From Methanobacterium sp. (lineage in GTDB: Archaea; Methanobacteriota; Methanobacteria; Methanobacteriales; Methanobacteriaceae), in NCBI GenBank assembly GCA_015661405.1, contig JACWMK010000055.1:1-14372 (forward strand): a stretch of DNA of 14,372 bases, read 5' to 3'. The first letter of the stretch is position 1; each line of letters starts with the position of its first letter. Shown here piece by piece: positions 7,043-13,641 of the stretch. The notes below the pieces were generated by a model. It made no database searches and had not been told where the DNA came from. It saw nothing but the letters and a program-made list of their open reading frames with translations. A program made the position numbers and the translations under genes.

Positions 7043-7248
7043 AATTTTTTTAACTCCTTAAAATTTTTTTACTTCTAGTATTATTATTTTGAATTTTATT
7101 TCTTAAATTATTTTTCTGAACTTAAAATTTATTTTAAATAAAGGAAGATAATTTGAATTTAAATTAAAAATTCTAATGTAAATTAAAGTAATAAAAAAAA
7201 ATAATTCTAAATAATAATTTTTAATTGAAATTTTCTATAAAACTTTAC

Positions 7249-8304
7249 TCATTTTTTTGATCTGGCAAGAATATCCATAGTAACGTCTTGGAGATTATCA
7301 CATCCAGTCATAATCATGCTAATAAGTAAATCATTTTTAACGTACTCGTAGTATAATTTCACCGCTTCATCACCTCCAGCTACGGACATCATTGCTAAAG
7401 GACGGCCAATCAAAGCTACATCTGCACCAAGAGCCAGAACCTTTAATACATCAAATCCTGTTCTTACAGCTCCATCCGCTAAAATAGGAATTTTACCTGA
7501 GATCTCCTTTGCGATATCGGGGAGGACCTCTGCCACGCCTTGACCACAATCCATTGGTCTGCCCCCATGATTTGAAACGTAGCAGGCACCTGCACCGGAA
7601 TCTAATACTTTAACAGCATCGTTTACAGTCATAATACCTTTGAATATCACTGTTTTTTCAGTGCAATCCACTAATTCCTCAAGTTCCTTCTCGGTTTTCC
7701 GGTAAAGCGGTTTCCCATGAGCATTCCAGAATTGAGAACCCACTCCATCTAAATCAACTCCAACAGCTATTACATCTAATTTTCCAGCTAATTGGAAAAG
7801 CTTTATTAATTCTTCCTGTGAATGGGGCTTAATAATTGGTATACCCCATCCATCATTCCTCCCAGCGACAGTAACGCCTAAATCATCTGGACAAGCCGGG
7901 GTATTTCCCACCATTCCTATGGATCCGAAATCTCTCGCGCCCTTCATAAGTCCCCAGTAAAATTCATCCTCTGATATTATATCATTTATACTTAATTTAA
8001 CCCCTGAGACACTGGCACCCATTACGGGCATGGTTAAATCTTTTCCAAATATTGAAATTGACATTTCTGGATCATGATTTGCTTTAATCAAACTCGTCTT
8101 CAAATTATATTGTTTGAGAGTATCATAATTAGCCTGAAACGTCTGGCCTTGTCCTGCACCACCTAGACCCATGGTAACTCCGAACTTCTCAGGTGTGCAT
8201 ATCCAGCCAGGTTTACCGTTGCAATCATAAAAATCTTCAAGCAAATTCCGAGCTATATTATAATAATAATTTAAATCTTTATTTTTCAATTTTTGTTCAC
8301 TCAT
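7249..8304 (-). CDS. FMN-dependent alpha-hydroxy-acid dehydrogenase / oxidase family protein
   Basis: A 351-residue TIM-barrel flavoenzyme of the glycolate oxidase / lactate dehydrogenase family. Visible motifs: the phosphate-side strand ending IFKGIMT with the flavin Lys (K222), the signature YVSNHGGR at 242-249 with catalytic His H246 and substrate Arg R249, PILADGAVRTG (273-283) and ALIGRP (297-302) for FMN phosphate binding. Family members oxidise a 2-hydroxy acid to the keto acid; the acceptor in a strict anaerobe is unlikely to be oxygen and is not readable here. Length is normal and no membrane segment is present. ATG at 8304 has GTGA 7 bases upstream. The gene lies 74 bases after arsC on the same strand, so co-transcription with arsC is possible. 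Its composition lacks the strong GGT bias of guaAb. Confidence 0.9.
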   Translation of the reverse strand: MSEQKLKNKDLNYYYNIARNLLEDFYDCNGKPGWICTPEKFGVTMGLGGAGQGQTFQANYDTLKQYNLKTSLIKANHDPEMSISIFGKDLTMPVMGASVSGVKLSINDIISEDEFYWGLMKGARDFGSIGMVGNTPACPDDLGVTVAGRNDGWGIPIIKPHSQEELIKLFQLAGKLDVIAVGVDLDGVGSQFWNAHGKPLYRKTEKELEELVDCTEKTVIFKGIMTVNDAVKVLDSGAGACYVSNHGGRPMDCGQGVAEVLPDIAKEISGKIPILADGAVRTGFDVLKVLALGADVALIGRPLAMMSVAGGDEAVKLYYEYVKNDLLISMIMTGCDNLQDVTMDILARSKK

Positions 8305-8378
8305 ATTAATTCACTTTTTAATTGAAATTTTTTTTTGATTTTATTCAGAATTTTTAATGCCCATTTTTATGGATAGTT

Positions 8379-8819
8379 TTAATATTCAGATGATTTTCTG
8401 AATGTTTCTTTAATCCATTCTTTAATTTCATCTCTACTTCTTCTGAATGCTTCAGTTTTATCCTGGTCAGTTCCTTTAACTGCTGCGGGGTCTTCAAATG
8501 ATTGGTGGAGATATTTTTTCCCTCCTGGGAAAAATGGACATGCTGCTGCTTCGAAGCCTCCACATACGGTTACGACGTAGTCAAATTCTAAGCCCTCGAA
8601 TTCTTTGAGACTTTTGGATCGATTATTTGATATATCAACATCTAATTCTGCTAGTACTTTTATGGCATAGTGAGTTACAATGCTAGGATCGCTTCCTGCA
8701 CTGTAAACTTCATAATATTCATTATATAATGTTTTTAGAAGTCCTTCAGCCATTTGGGATCTGGCAGAGTTGTGATAGCAAATAATTAAAACTTTTTCTT
8801 TAACGATTTGAGATATCAT
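8379..8819 (-). CDS. arsC: Arsenate reductase, low-molecular-weight phosphatase type
   Basis: A 146-residue protein of the thioredoxin-coupled ArsC family, reducing arsenate to arsenite in the cytosol. The nucleophile loop CYHNSARS at 14-21 is CX5R with S; an Asp-Pro acid motif is at D110-P111 (HQSFEDPAAVKGTD). Two further cysteines, C86 (VTVCGG) and C94 (AACPFFPGG), match the resolving pair of the S. aureus pI258 type, so a thioredoxin-like partner is expected. Length fits the family. It is transcribed away from the rest of the arsenic island, with a 590-base control region in between; its product arsenite is the substrate for ArsM and Acr3. Start ATG at 8819 has AAGGTTT upstream. A protein-tyrosine phosphatase is the alternative, but the extra cysteines favour ArsC. 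Confidence 0.93.
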   Translation of the reverse strand: MISQIVKEKVLIICYHNSARSQMAEGLLKTLYNEYYEVYSAGSDPSIVTHYAIKVLAELDVDISNNRSKSLKEFEGLEFDYVVTVCGGFEAAACPFFPGGKKYLHQSFEDPAAVKGTDQDKTEAFRRSRDEIKEWIKETFRKSSEY

Positions 8820-8880
8820 TTTTTTTTAAACCTTACCCACCCATCAAGATAGATACATCTGATGGATCATTCTAAGCATT

Positions 8881-8907
8881 TGAATCAAAAAATTTTCGTT
8901 TGATTCA
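8881..8907. promoter_or_regulatory. 9-base perfect inverted repeat upstream of arsC
   Basis: TGAATCAAA (8881-8889) and TTTGATTCA (8899-8907) are perfect inverted copies with a 9-base spacer, 62 bases before the arsC start. As DNA it could be an operator for a dimeric repressor; as RNA it could be a hairpin in the arsC leader. Confidence 0.4.
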
Positions 8908-8956
8908 TTACCCCTTAATAGTAGTATATGATTTACACATCTATTTTTTTCCTTTA

Positions 8957-8984
8957 AAGTGTATTAATTTACACTTGAAGTGCA
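8957..8984. promoter_or_regulatory. Inverted repeat with extra half site in the arsC promoter region
   Basis: AAGTGTA (8957-8963) and TACACTT (8970-8976) are perfect inverted copies around 6 bases; AAGTGCA (8978-8984) is a near-identical third half site. The group lies just downstream, on the minus strand, of a TATA-like stretch near 8991-9002, the position expected for a repressor site. The sequence differs from the TGGATGTA element at the other ars promoters. Confidence 0.4.
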
Positions 8985-9333
8985 CGTCTAAAATATAAAA
9001 ATTTATAGCTAAATATTATTGTGTAGATAGTTTACAGGTGAATATTTTTTTTCTCGGTTCCTGAGTGGTTTTAAGTATATTACAGGCAATATGATATGTA
9101 GGAAAATTAATTAAAGTAATAATTAAAATTTGGGGCCTTGAATTTTATTATGAAGATAATTTATTGAATACTGATGTGAATGGGTTATTATATCCTCTCA
9201 GGATTTGAATTCTTTGTTTTAAAATATAGTATTTGTGTTTACTATTGCCATTTTTTTGTGTTAAATCTAAAATTTAAACTTATTTAATTGTTTTTTTTGG
9301 ATAGATTTTAAATATCAATGTTAACATATTTAT

Positions 9334-9359
9334 CTATATATTTACATATTTGGATGTAT
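9334..9359 (+). promoter_or_regulatory. TATA box and ars-type element before the DGC gene
   Basis: A TATA-like CTATATAT (9334-9341) is followed by TACAT-N6-ATGTA (9343-9358), an inverted repeat containing ATATTTGGATGTAT (9346-9359). The same 14-mer occurs before arsM, and a close reverse copy before arsR. It is a candidate ArsR operator covering the region between TATA box and transcript start. Confidence 0.5.
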
Positions 9360-9409
9360 TTTATAATAGAAATTGGATTTTATAAATTTTTATGTGGGAA
9401 GTATTATGA

Positions 9410-9790
9410 ATGATTGAGAAAAAGAAAGTAGCATTAGCTGCTTGCAGTGGGATGAGTCCTTATGGTTTGGTGGCTCGTGTGACATCAACAGATTTAGTGG
9501 CTGAAAATAATAACATTGTATCTATTTGTATGGGTGCTACCGCCGCTGATAAAGATGTATTTATTACATTAATCAAAAAATATCCAATTATAACTTTAAA
9601 TGGCTGTGATAGTAATTGCACTATTAAAATACTGGAGCAAAAAGGAGTTAAAGTTACTAAAAATATTAACGTATTCGAGGAACTTGATAAAAAGAATTTA
9701 AAACCCGAGGATGTGTCCAGGTTAGATAGTGAAGGTGAAGTTTGTGTTGAGTACCTTAAAAAGAAAATAAAAAAAGATGTATTGGGATAA
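9410..9790 (+). CDS. DGC-type putative zinc-binding protein
   Basis: A 126-residue protein resembling the DGC-domain family (putative zinc-binding, named for Asp-Gly-Cys). Conserved points: ACSGMSPYG with C12, a middle Cys at C40 (SICMGA), and LNGCDSNC at 63-70 with C66 and C70, where the usual 'DGC' is NGC here. A further C112 is near the end. These thiols could bind zinc or a metalloid. It is cytosolic with no signal peptide. An ATG at 9406 leads at once to a stop, so ATG at 9410 is the start. The gene has its own promoter with the TGGATGTA element also found at arsR and arsM, so arsenic control is likely, but its biochemical role is unknown. It is convergent with the DUF166 gene, 6 bases apart. 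Confidence 0.78.
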   Translation: MIEKKKVALAACSGMSPYGLVARVTSTDLVAENNNIVSICMGATAADKDVFITLIKKYPIITLNGCDSNCTIKILEQKGVKVTKNINVFEELDKKNLKPEDVSRLDSEGEVCVEYLKKKIKKDVLG

Positions 9791-9796
9791 AAAAAA
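9789..9796 (-). terminator. T8 tract terminator of the DUF166 gene
   Basis: Eight A on the plus strand directly beside the DUF166 stop codon, giving T8 on its own strand. It also overlaps the end of the convergent DGC gene, so this pair of transcripts is packed end to end. Confidence 0.45.
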
Positions 9797-10456
9797 TTAG
9801 TTTAATGCTTCTTTAAAAGCGTCTCGGTGAAGCTCTGATGCTTTTTCTTTTTTACATTCTTCATTTGAGAAAAGTCGTATTTTAGCTGCTCTGCAGGGGT
9901 AGTGTTGTAATTTTAAACCAGCTTCTATTGGTAAATTCTCAGTATCAATTTTTTTATTCAAATATTTTTCTTTTATATATTCGGCTACGAATGTTGTTGA
10001 TCCGCAGGGGGAAGATTTTAAAACTTTTACGTCTTTAAGTTTATTTTCTTCGAATCTTAATTCAACTTGGGGTTTCCCAATTTGAGATGCGAACTCATCA
10101 AAAATGGGTGTGCCATTTTCTTCAAGTTCACACATTATATATGGGCACGTGACATTTGGATGTGATTTTAACTGGTTTTTAAAGCCTTCACCTTGCCATG
10201 CGGCTATAATTATCCAATCAACTTTATCACTAAATCTCTCTACTAGTTCTAAGGTTAGGTCTGGATGAGTAGTGTAGGTTATTAGAATATTTGCATTCTC
10301 AATTAGTTTAATGTCTTTTTCAGGTATTTCAATATCATCCATAAACATGGATGTTGGCTTTTCAAGCATTATGAAGTCTGTATTAAATTTTTTTTCTATA
10401 TTATCGAATGCTCGGTTACCGTAAGGTCCATCTGTGACTATAACTATTTTTAACAT
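9797..10456 (-). CDS. DUF166 family protein
   Basis: A 219-residue protein matching the archaeal DUF166 family, whose early members were labelled as a putative thymidylate synthase; that label is not secure. It has an N-terminal alpha/beta Rossmann-like part (KIVIVTDGPYGNRAF, residues 3-17; ILITYTTHPDL, 57-67) and conserved cysteines: C104 and C109 (TCPYIMC), C151 in SSPCGST, C188 in HYPCRAA, plus C201. The CGST and HYPC motifs match the family and suggest metal or iron-sulphur binding (inference). It is encoded between the DGC gene and arsR on the opposite strand, with 89 bases to the divergent arsR start. Whether it is a duplicate recruited to the arsenic island or the organism's only copy cannot be judged here. 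Confidence 0.8.
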   Translation of the reverse strand: MLKIVIVTDGPYGNRAFDNIEKKFNTDFIMLEKPTSMFMDDIEIPEKDIKLIENANILITYTTHPDLTLELVERFSDKVDWIIIAAWQGEGFKNQLKSHPNVTCPYIMCELEENGTPIFDEFASQIGKPQVELRFEENKLKDVKVLKSSPCGSTTFVAEYIKEKYLNKKIDTENLPIEAGLKLQHYPCRAAKIRLFSNEECKKEKASELHRDAFKEALN

Positions 10457-10501
10457 TTAATCACTTCTAAATGTTATTATTTATTTTTAATTATTCTATT
10501 G

Positions 10502-10522
10502 TACATCCATATATTTAAATAT
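10502..10522 (+). promoter_or_regulatory. arsR promoter with ars-type element
   Basis: TACATCCATATATTT (10502-10516) is the reverse-strand copy of the TGGATGTA element and overlaps a TATA-like TTTAAATATAT. The start codon at 10546 is only about 25-30 bases from the TATA centre, so the arsR message probably has a very short leader or none. The site position suits autorepression, and it could also serve the divergent DUF166 gene. Confidence 0.5.
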
Positions 10523-10545
10523 ATTATTATTAATAATATAGTTAT

Positions 10546-10905
10546 ATGAAACAATGCGAAATTAATGGGGAAGGTAAACCTAACTGTGACCAGATTGAGT
10601 TATTGGAGAAGATATTAGCTGAAATGCCTAGTGAAGAGGAAATACAAAAAAATGCTGATATTATCAAGTCACTTGCTGATCCTACACGATTAAAAATTAT
10701 TTACTTATTAGAGCACGGTGAGTTATGTGTCTGTGAGATAATGTCTGCACTGGATAAACCACAGCCGACAGTATCCCATCATTTGAACCTATTAAAAAAT
10801 GCTGGTTTATTGAAATGGCGTAAAGAAGGAGTATGGATTCATTATAAACTATCAAACTCTAAATTACCTGTTAATTTAAAGGAATTACTAATAAATTCTC
10901 AGTAG
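10546..10905 (+). CDS. arsR: ArsR-family arsenic-responsive repressor
   Basis: A 119-residue winged-helix repressor of the ArsR/SmtB family. SLADPTRLKIIYLLEHGELC leads into the metal site ELCVCE (59-64; C61 and C63), the arsenite-sensing helix motif of classical ArsR. The recognition helix region is KPQPTVSHHLNLLKNAGLL, then the wing WRKEGVWIHYKL. Two more cysteines (C4 and C14) are in an N-terminal extension and could join the metal site. It should bind DNA as a dimer and release when arsenite binds. Its own upstream region has no clear ribosome binding site, fitting a leaderless message. A separate promoter drives arsM 121 bases downstream. Confidence 0.93.
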   Translation: MKQCEINGEGKPNCDQIELLEKILAEMPSEEEIQKNADIIKSLADPTRLKIIYLLEHGELCVCEIMSALDKPQPTVSHHLNLLKNAGLLKWRKEGVWIHYKLSNSKLPVNLKELLINSQ

Positions 10906-10979
10906 ATTTTTTTGAAGGGATAACTATATTTCATCATCATCTTTTGTAAATGTTTAGGTTGTATGCTTTTATCGATATA

Positions 10980-10998
10980 TTTATATATTTGGATGTAT
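10980..10998 (+). promoter_or_regulatory. arsM promoter with ars-type element
   Basis: A TATA-like TTTATATA at 10980-10987 runs into ATATTTGGATGTAT (10985-10998), identical over 14 bases to the element before the DGC gene and in the same orientation relative to the TATA box. Repressor binding here would block polymerase. Confidence 0.5.
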
Positions 10999-11026
10999 GG
11001 ATAATAGTTTATGGTTGTGTTAAAAA

Positions 11027-11785
11027 ATGGATGATAAAAATATAAAAGAATTCGTAAAGGAACGTTATTCAAAAATAGCCTCTAATAAAGAAGAATCGTG
11101 TGGCTGTGGATGCAATGGAAAAGATTCAATCATCAAACAGGCTCAAGTTGCAGGATACACTTTGGAAGATATTAAGAGCATTCCTTCAGGTGCAGTATTT
11201 GGATTGGGATGTGGAAATCCCACAGCTTTAGCTGAAATAAATAAGGGCGAAACCATCTTAGACCTGGGATCAGGTGGAGGAATAGATGTTTTTCTCGCAG
11301 CTCAGGAAGTAGGTGAAACAGGAAAGGTCATCGGTGTTGACATGACTCTTGAAATGGTTGAAACTGCAGTTAAAAATGCAATTGAAGGTGGATATGAAAA
11401 TGTTGAATTTAAACTTGGTGAAATAGAAAACCTGCCAGTTGAAGACAACTCCATAGATTTAATTATAAGTAATTGCGTTATAAATCTTACACCAGACAAA
11501 ATTAAGGCTTATAAGGAAGCATTACGAGTTTTAAAACCTGGCGGGCGGATATTGGTTTCTGATCTAATTACAGATGGCTTCATTCCTGAAGAGATACGTG
11601 AAAGCTTCCAGGCATGGTCAAATTGCATTGCAGGGGCATTAGAGAAACAGGAGTACTTTGATGCCATTAAAAGTGCAGGATTTCGAGATGTTGAAATTAA
11701 AAGCGAAAGAGTGTTCACTGAACCCGATATGGATGAGAGGCTCGTTGGAAAAATTGTGAGCGTACAAATTAAAGCTCTAAAATAA
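11027..11785 (+). CDS. arsM: Arsenite S-adenosylmethionine methyltransferase
   Basis: A 252-residue class I methyltransferase. It methylates trivalent arsenic using SAM, giving methylated, partly volatile arsenicals. SAM motif I is DLGSGGGID at 79-87, acidic VIGVDM at 102-107 and LKPGGRILVSDL at 169-180. The three conserved arsenic-binding cysteines are visible as C62 (GLGCGNP), C150 (ISNCVINL) and C200 (SNCIAGAL). An N-terminal SCGCGC run (C25, C27, C29) is also typical of microbial ArsM. ATG at 11027 lacks a strong ribosome binding site and may have a short leader. It is followed after 18 bases by acr3. Glycine codons are mostly GGA (about 13 of 25 by hand count) with an A-rich coding strand, unlike guaAb, suggesting recent acquisition. 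Confidence 0.95.
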   Translation: MDDKNIKEFVKERYSKIASNKEESCGCGCNGKDSIIKQAQVAGYTLEDIKSIPSGAVFGLGCGNPTALAEINKGETILDLGSGGGIDVFLAAQEVGETGKVIGVDMTLEMVETAVKNAIEGGYENVEFKLGEIENLPVEDNSIDLIISNCVINLTPDKIKAYKEALRVLKPGGRILVSDLITDGFIPEEIRESFQAWSNCIAGALEKQEYFDAIKSAGFRDVEIKSERVFTEPDMDERLVGKIVSVQIKALK

Positions 11786-11803
11786 TAGTTTTTAGGTGAA
11801 TTA

Positions 11804-12880
11804 ATGAAGGATGACCGTACAGTTGAAGTTGCTGCTAAAGTTTGTGAGACTCCCCGGTTGGGGTTTTTAAACCGTTTTTTAACTTTATGGATTTTTTTAG
11901 CCATGGCTGTAGGAGTTTCCCTTGGTTATTTCATTCCCGGAGTGGAATTATTTATAAATAGATTTTCTATTGGTACTACTAGCATACCTATTGCTATAGG
12001 TTTAATTTTAATGATGTATCCTCCCTTGGCTAAGGTGAAATATGAGGAATTGGGAGAAGTTTTCCGTAACACTCGAATATTAGGTTTATCATTATTCCAG
12101 AACTGGATTGTGGGACCTATACTCATGTTCATTCTTGCAGTTGTTTTTTTACGGAATTATCCTGAATTCATGGTTGGTTTGATTTTAATTGGTTTGGCGC
12201 GTTGCATTGCTATGGTACTTGTTTGGAATGAGCTTGCCAAAGGGGACAGTGAATATGCGGCTGGTTTAGTGGCTTTTAATAGTGTTTTTCAGGTTTTTTT
12301 CTATAGTGTGTATGCCTGGGTATTTATAACTGTTTTACCGCCATTATTAGGGATTCATGGTAGTGTTGTAAATATTAGTATACTGCAAATAGCTGAGAGT
12401 GTTTTCATATATCTGGGGATTCCATTTATAGCGGGAATATTGACTAGATACATGTTGGTGAAACGGAAAGGTGAAGAATGGTATGATGAGAAATTTATAC
12501 CTAAAATTAGTCCTATAACATTGGTGGCATTGCTTTTTACTATAATAGTGATGTTCAGTTTAAAAGGGAGTTATATAGTTCAGATACCGTATTATGTGGT
12601 TATAATTGCTATTCCATTATTATTATATTTCGTGATAATGTTTTTCACTACATTTTTATTGGGTTATAAATTGGGTGCGGATTATTCTAAAACTTCGGCA
12701 TTGTCATTTACTGCTGCTAGTAATAATTTTGAATTAGCTATTGCAGTGGCGATTGCGGTTTTTGGTATAGGATCTGCAGTTGCGTTTGCTACTGTAATTG
12801 GACCGTTAATTGAAGTACCAGTATTAATTAGCCTAGTAAATGTAGCTAAGTATTTCCAAAAACGTTACTATGCCACTTAA
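11804..12880 (+). CDS. acr3: Acr3-type arsenite efflux permease
   Basis: A 358-residue inner-membrane protein with about ten helices, exporting arsenite using the proton gradient. Signature residues of Acr3 (BASS superfamily) are present: the catalytic thiolate C134 in LARCIAMVLVWNELAKGD and the conserved Glu E310 in TAASNNFELAIAV. A cytosolic loop KRKGEEWYDEKF lies near 220-231. Length and helix pattern match Acr3, not the E. coli ArsB type. Start ATG at 11804 follows AGGTGA. It lies 18 bases after arsM and 42 before the Cys-rich gene, so the three form one operon. Having both methylation and efflux lets the cell discharge arsenite and its products. Confidence 0.95.
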   Translation: MKDDRTVEVAAKVCETPRLGFLNRFLTLWIFLAMAVGVSLGYFIPGVELFINRFSIGTTSIPIAIGLILMMYPPLAKVKYEELGEVFRNTRILGLSLFQNWIVGPILMFILAVVFLRNYPEFMVGLILIGLARCIAMVLVWNELAKGDSEYAAGLVAFNSVFQVFFYSVYAWVFITVLPPLLGIHGSVVNISILQIAESVFIYLGIPFIAGILTRYMLVKRKGEEWYDEKFIPKISPITLVALLFTIIVMFSLKGSYIVQIPYYVVIIAIPLLLYFVIMFFTTFLLGYKLGADYSKTSALSFTAASNNFELAIAVAIAVFGIGSAVAFATVIGPLIEVPVLISLVNVAKYFQKRYYAT

Positions 12881-12922
12881 ATAATGAAATTAATATAATT
12901 AAATTTAATAGGGAGTGAAAAA

Positions 12923-13321
12923 ATGTTAGAAATTGATTTTAATAAGAAGAATTTGGATAAGTGCCTCTGCTCGAATTGTCCTGTACAACAAGATAATTCT
13001 TGTGTGAAGGATCAAGTAGAGGAAATGGAAGAAATTGGTAAAGATATTGATATTGATAGTGGAGTTATGATGGGACCTGATGAAGTGCCTAAACTTTACT
13101 GCACCACAGGAAAAACTAAATGTGGAGATTTAGAGAGTCATGAGGAATGTCAATGTCCTAAATGTGATGTGTGGATGGAAAATGATCTTGAAGTTAGAGG
13201 AGCTCCTGCTTATTTCTGTATTAATGGACGTGCAGTTGAATGTTGTAAAATAGTTAGTGATGATGATGAGCGTGATTCTAAACTACGGGAATTAAGGCGA
13301 TCGTATTATACGCCAATATAA
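12923..13321 (+). CDS. Cys-rich DUF2769-like protein with duplicated metal-binding module
   Basis: A 132-residue acidic protein with 12 cysteines. The first half reads KCLCSNCPV (C14, C16, C19) plus C27, then YCTTGKTKC (C60, C67); the second reads ECQCPKCDV (C76, C78, C81), then YFCINGRAVECC (C99, C107, C108). The two halves share CxCxxC followed by [YF]C...G...C, an apparent tandem duplication. The N-terminal module resembles DUF2769, frequent in methanogens and uncharacterised. It is cytosolic. The ribosome binding site GGGAGTGA is strong, and the gene is the last of the arsM-acr3 operon, so it is co-expressed with arsenic detoxification. A metalloid- or zinc-binding chaperone or buffer is plausible but unproven. 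Confidence 0.75.
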   Translation: MLEIDFNKKNLDKCLCSNCPVQQDNSCVKDQVEEMEEIGKDIDIDSGVMMGPDEVPKLYCTTGKTKCGDLESHEECQCPKCDVWMENDLEVRGAPAYFCINGRAVECCKIVSDDDERDSKLRELRRSYYTPI

Positions 13322-13641
13322 AAAAATAATCTTGTATTTAATATTATAGATTCTGGAAGAGTTTAAGGATTTATTCCTGGGTCTTTCTTTCATTAATATG
13401 TTAATATTTAAAGAAATTTTTTAATTTTTTTTCTTTAGATAAGAATTATTGCAAGTTTTTTTTTTATTTAATATTTTTTAATCTTGGAGATGTTTTTAAG
13501 TCCCATCTTAATTAATATTTACAGGAATCGGAACTTTTTATATTATTAAAACTGTTGAATGAATTTATTTGAACTGTAATAATAGAAATTATAAATTTTA
13601 ACCAATAATTTTATTAATTTTACTGTATATAATTAGTAATT
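13322..13641. other. 320-base AT-rich gap before msrB
   Basis: The stretch holds several T tracts on the plus strand (near 13415-13430 and 13457-13466), which probably end the arsenic operon transcript, and a TATA-like TGTATATAAT at about 13624-13633. I see no gene, RNA or repeat of note. Confidence 0.5.

Larger units (their letters stand above)
8820..9409. other. 590-base control region between arsC and the DGC gene
   Basis: This divergent gap contains several repeats: CCATCA (8841-8846) with TGATGG (8860-8865), a 9-base inverted repeat at 8881-8907, a 7-base inverted repeat at 8957-8976 with a third half site at 8978-8984, and the ars-type element at 9343-9358. A minus-strand TATA-like TTTTTATATTTT is near 8991-9002. 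A stretch around 9110-9207 is free of stops in one frame for about 35 codons but has no start. No RNA gene is evident. Confidence 0.5.

Noticed and set aside
6814..7044. Plus-strand 76-codon frame
   Set aside because: It is antisense to the intact rubredoxin and the start of the SRPBCC remnant.
8354..8563. Minus-strand 69-codon frame overlapping arsC
   Set aside because: Overlaps the conserved C-terminal half of arsC in another frame, with low-complexity composition.
9110..9207. Possible small gene reading GLEFYYEDNLLNTDVNG
   Set aside because: Open for only about 35 codons, with no start codon or ribosome binding site; likely chance.
11302..12132. Three minus-strand frames opposite arsM and acr3
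   Set aside because: All are antisense to genes with strong family motifs and have Ser/Pro-rich shadow composition.
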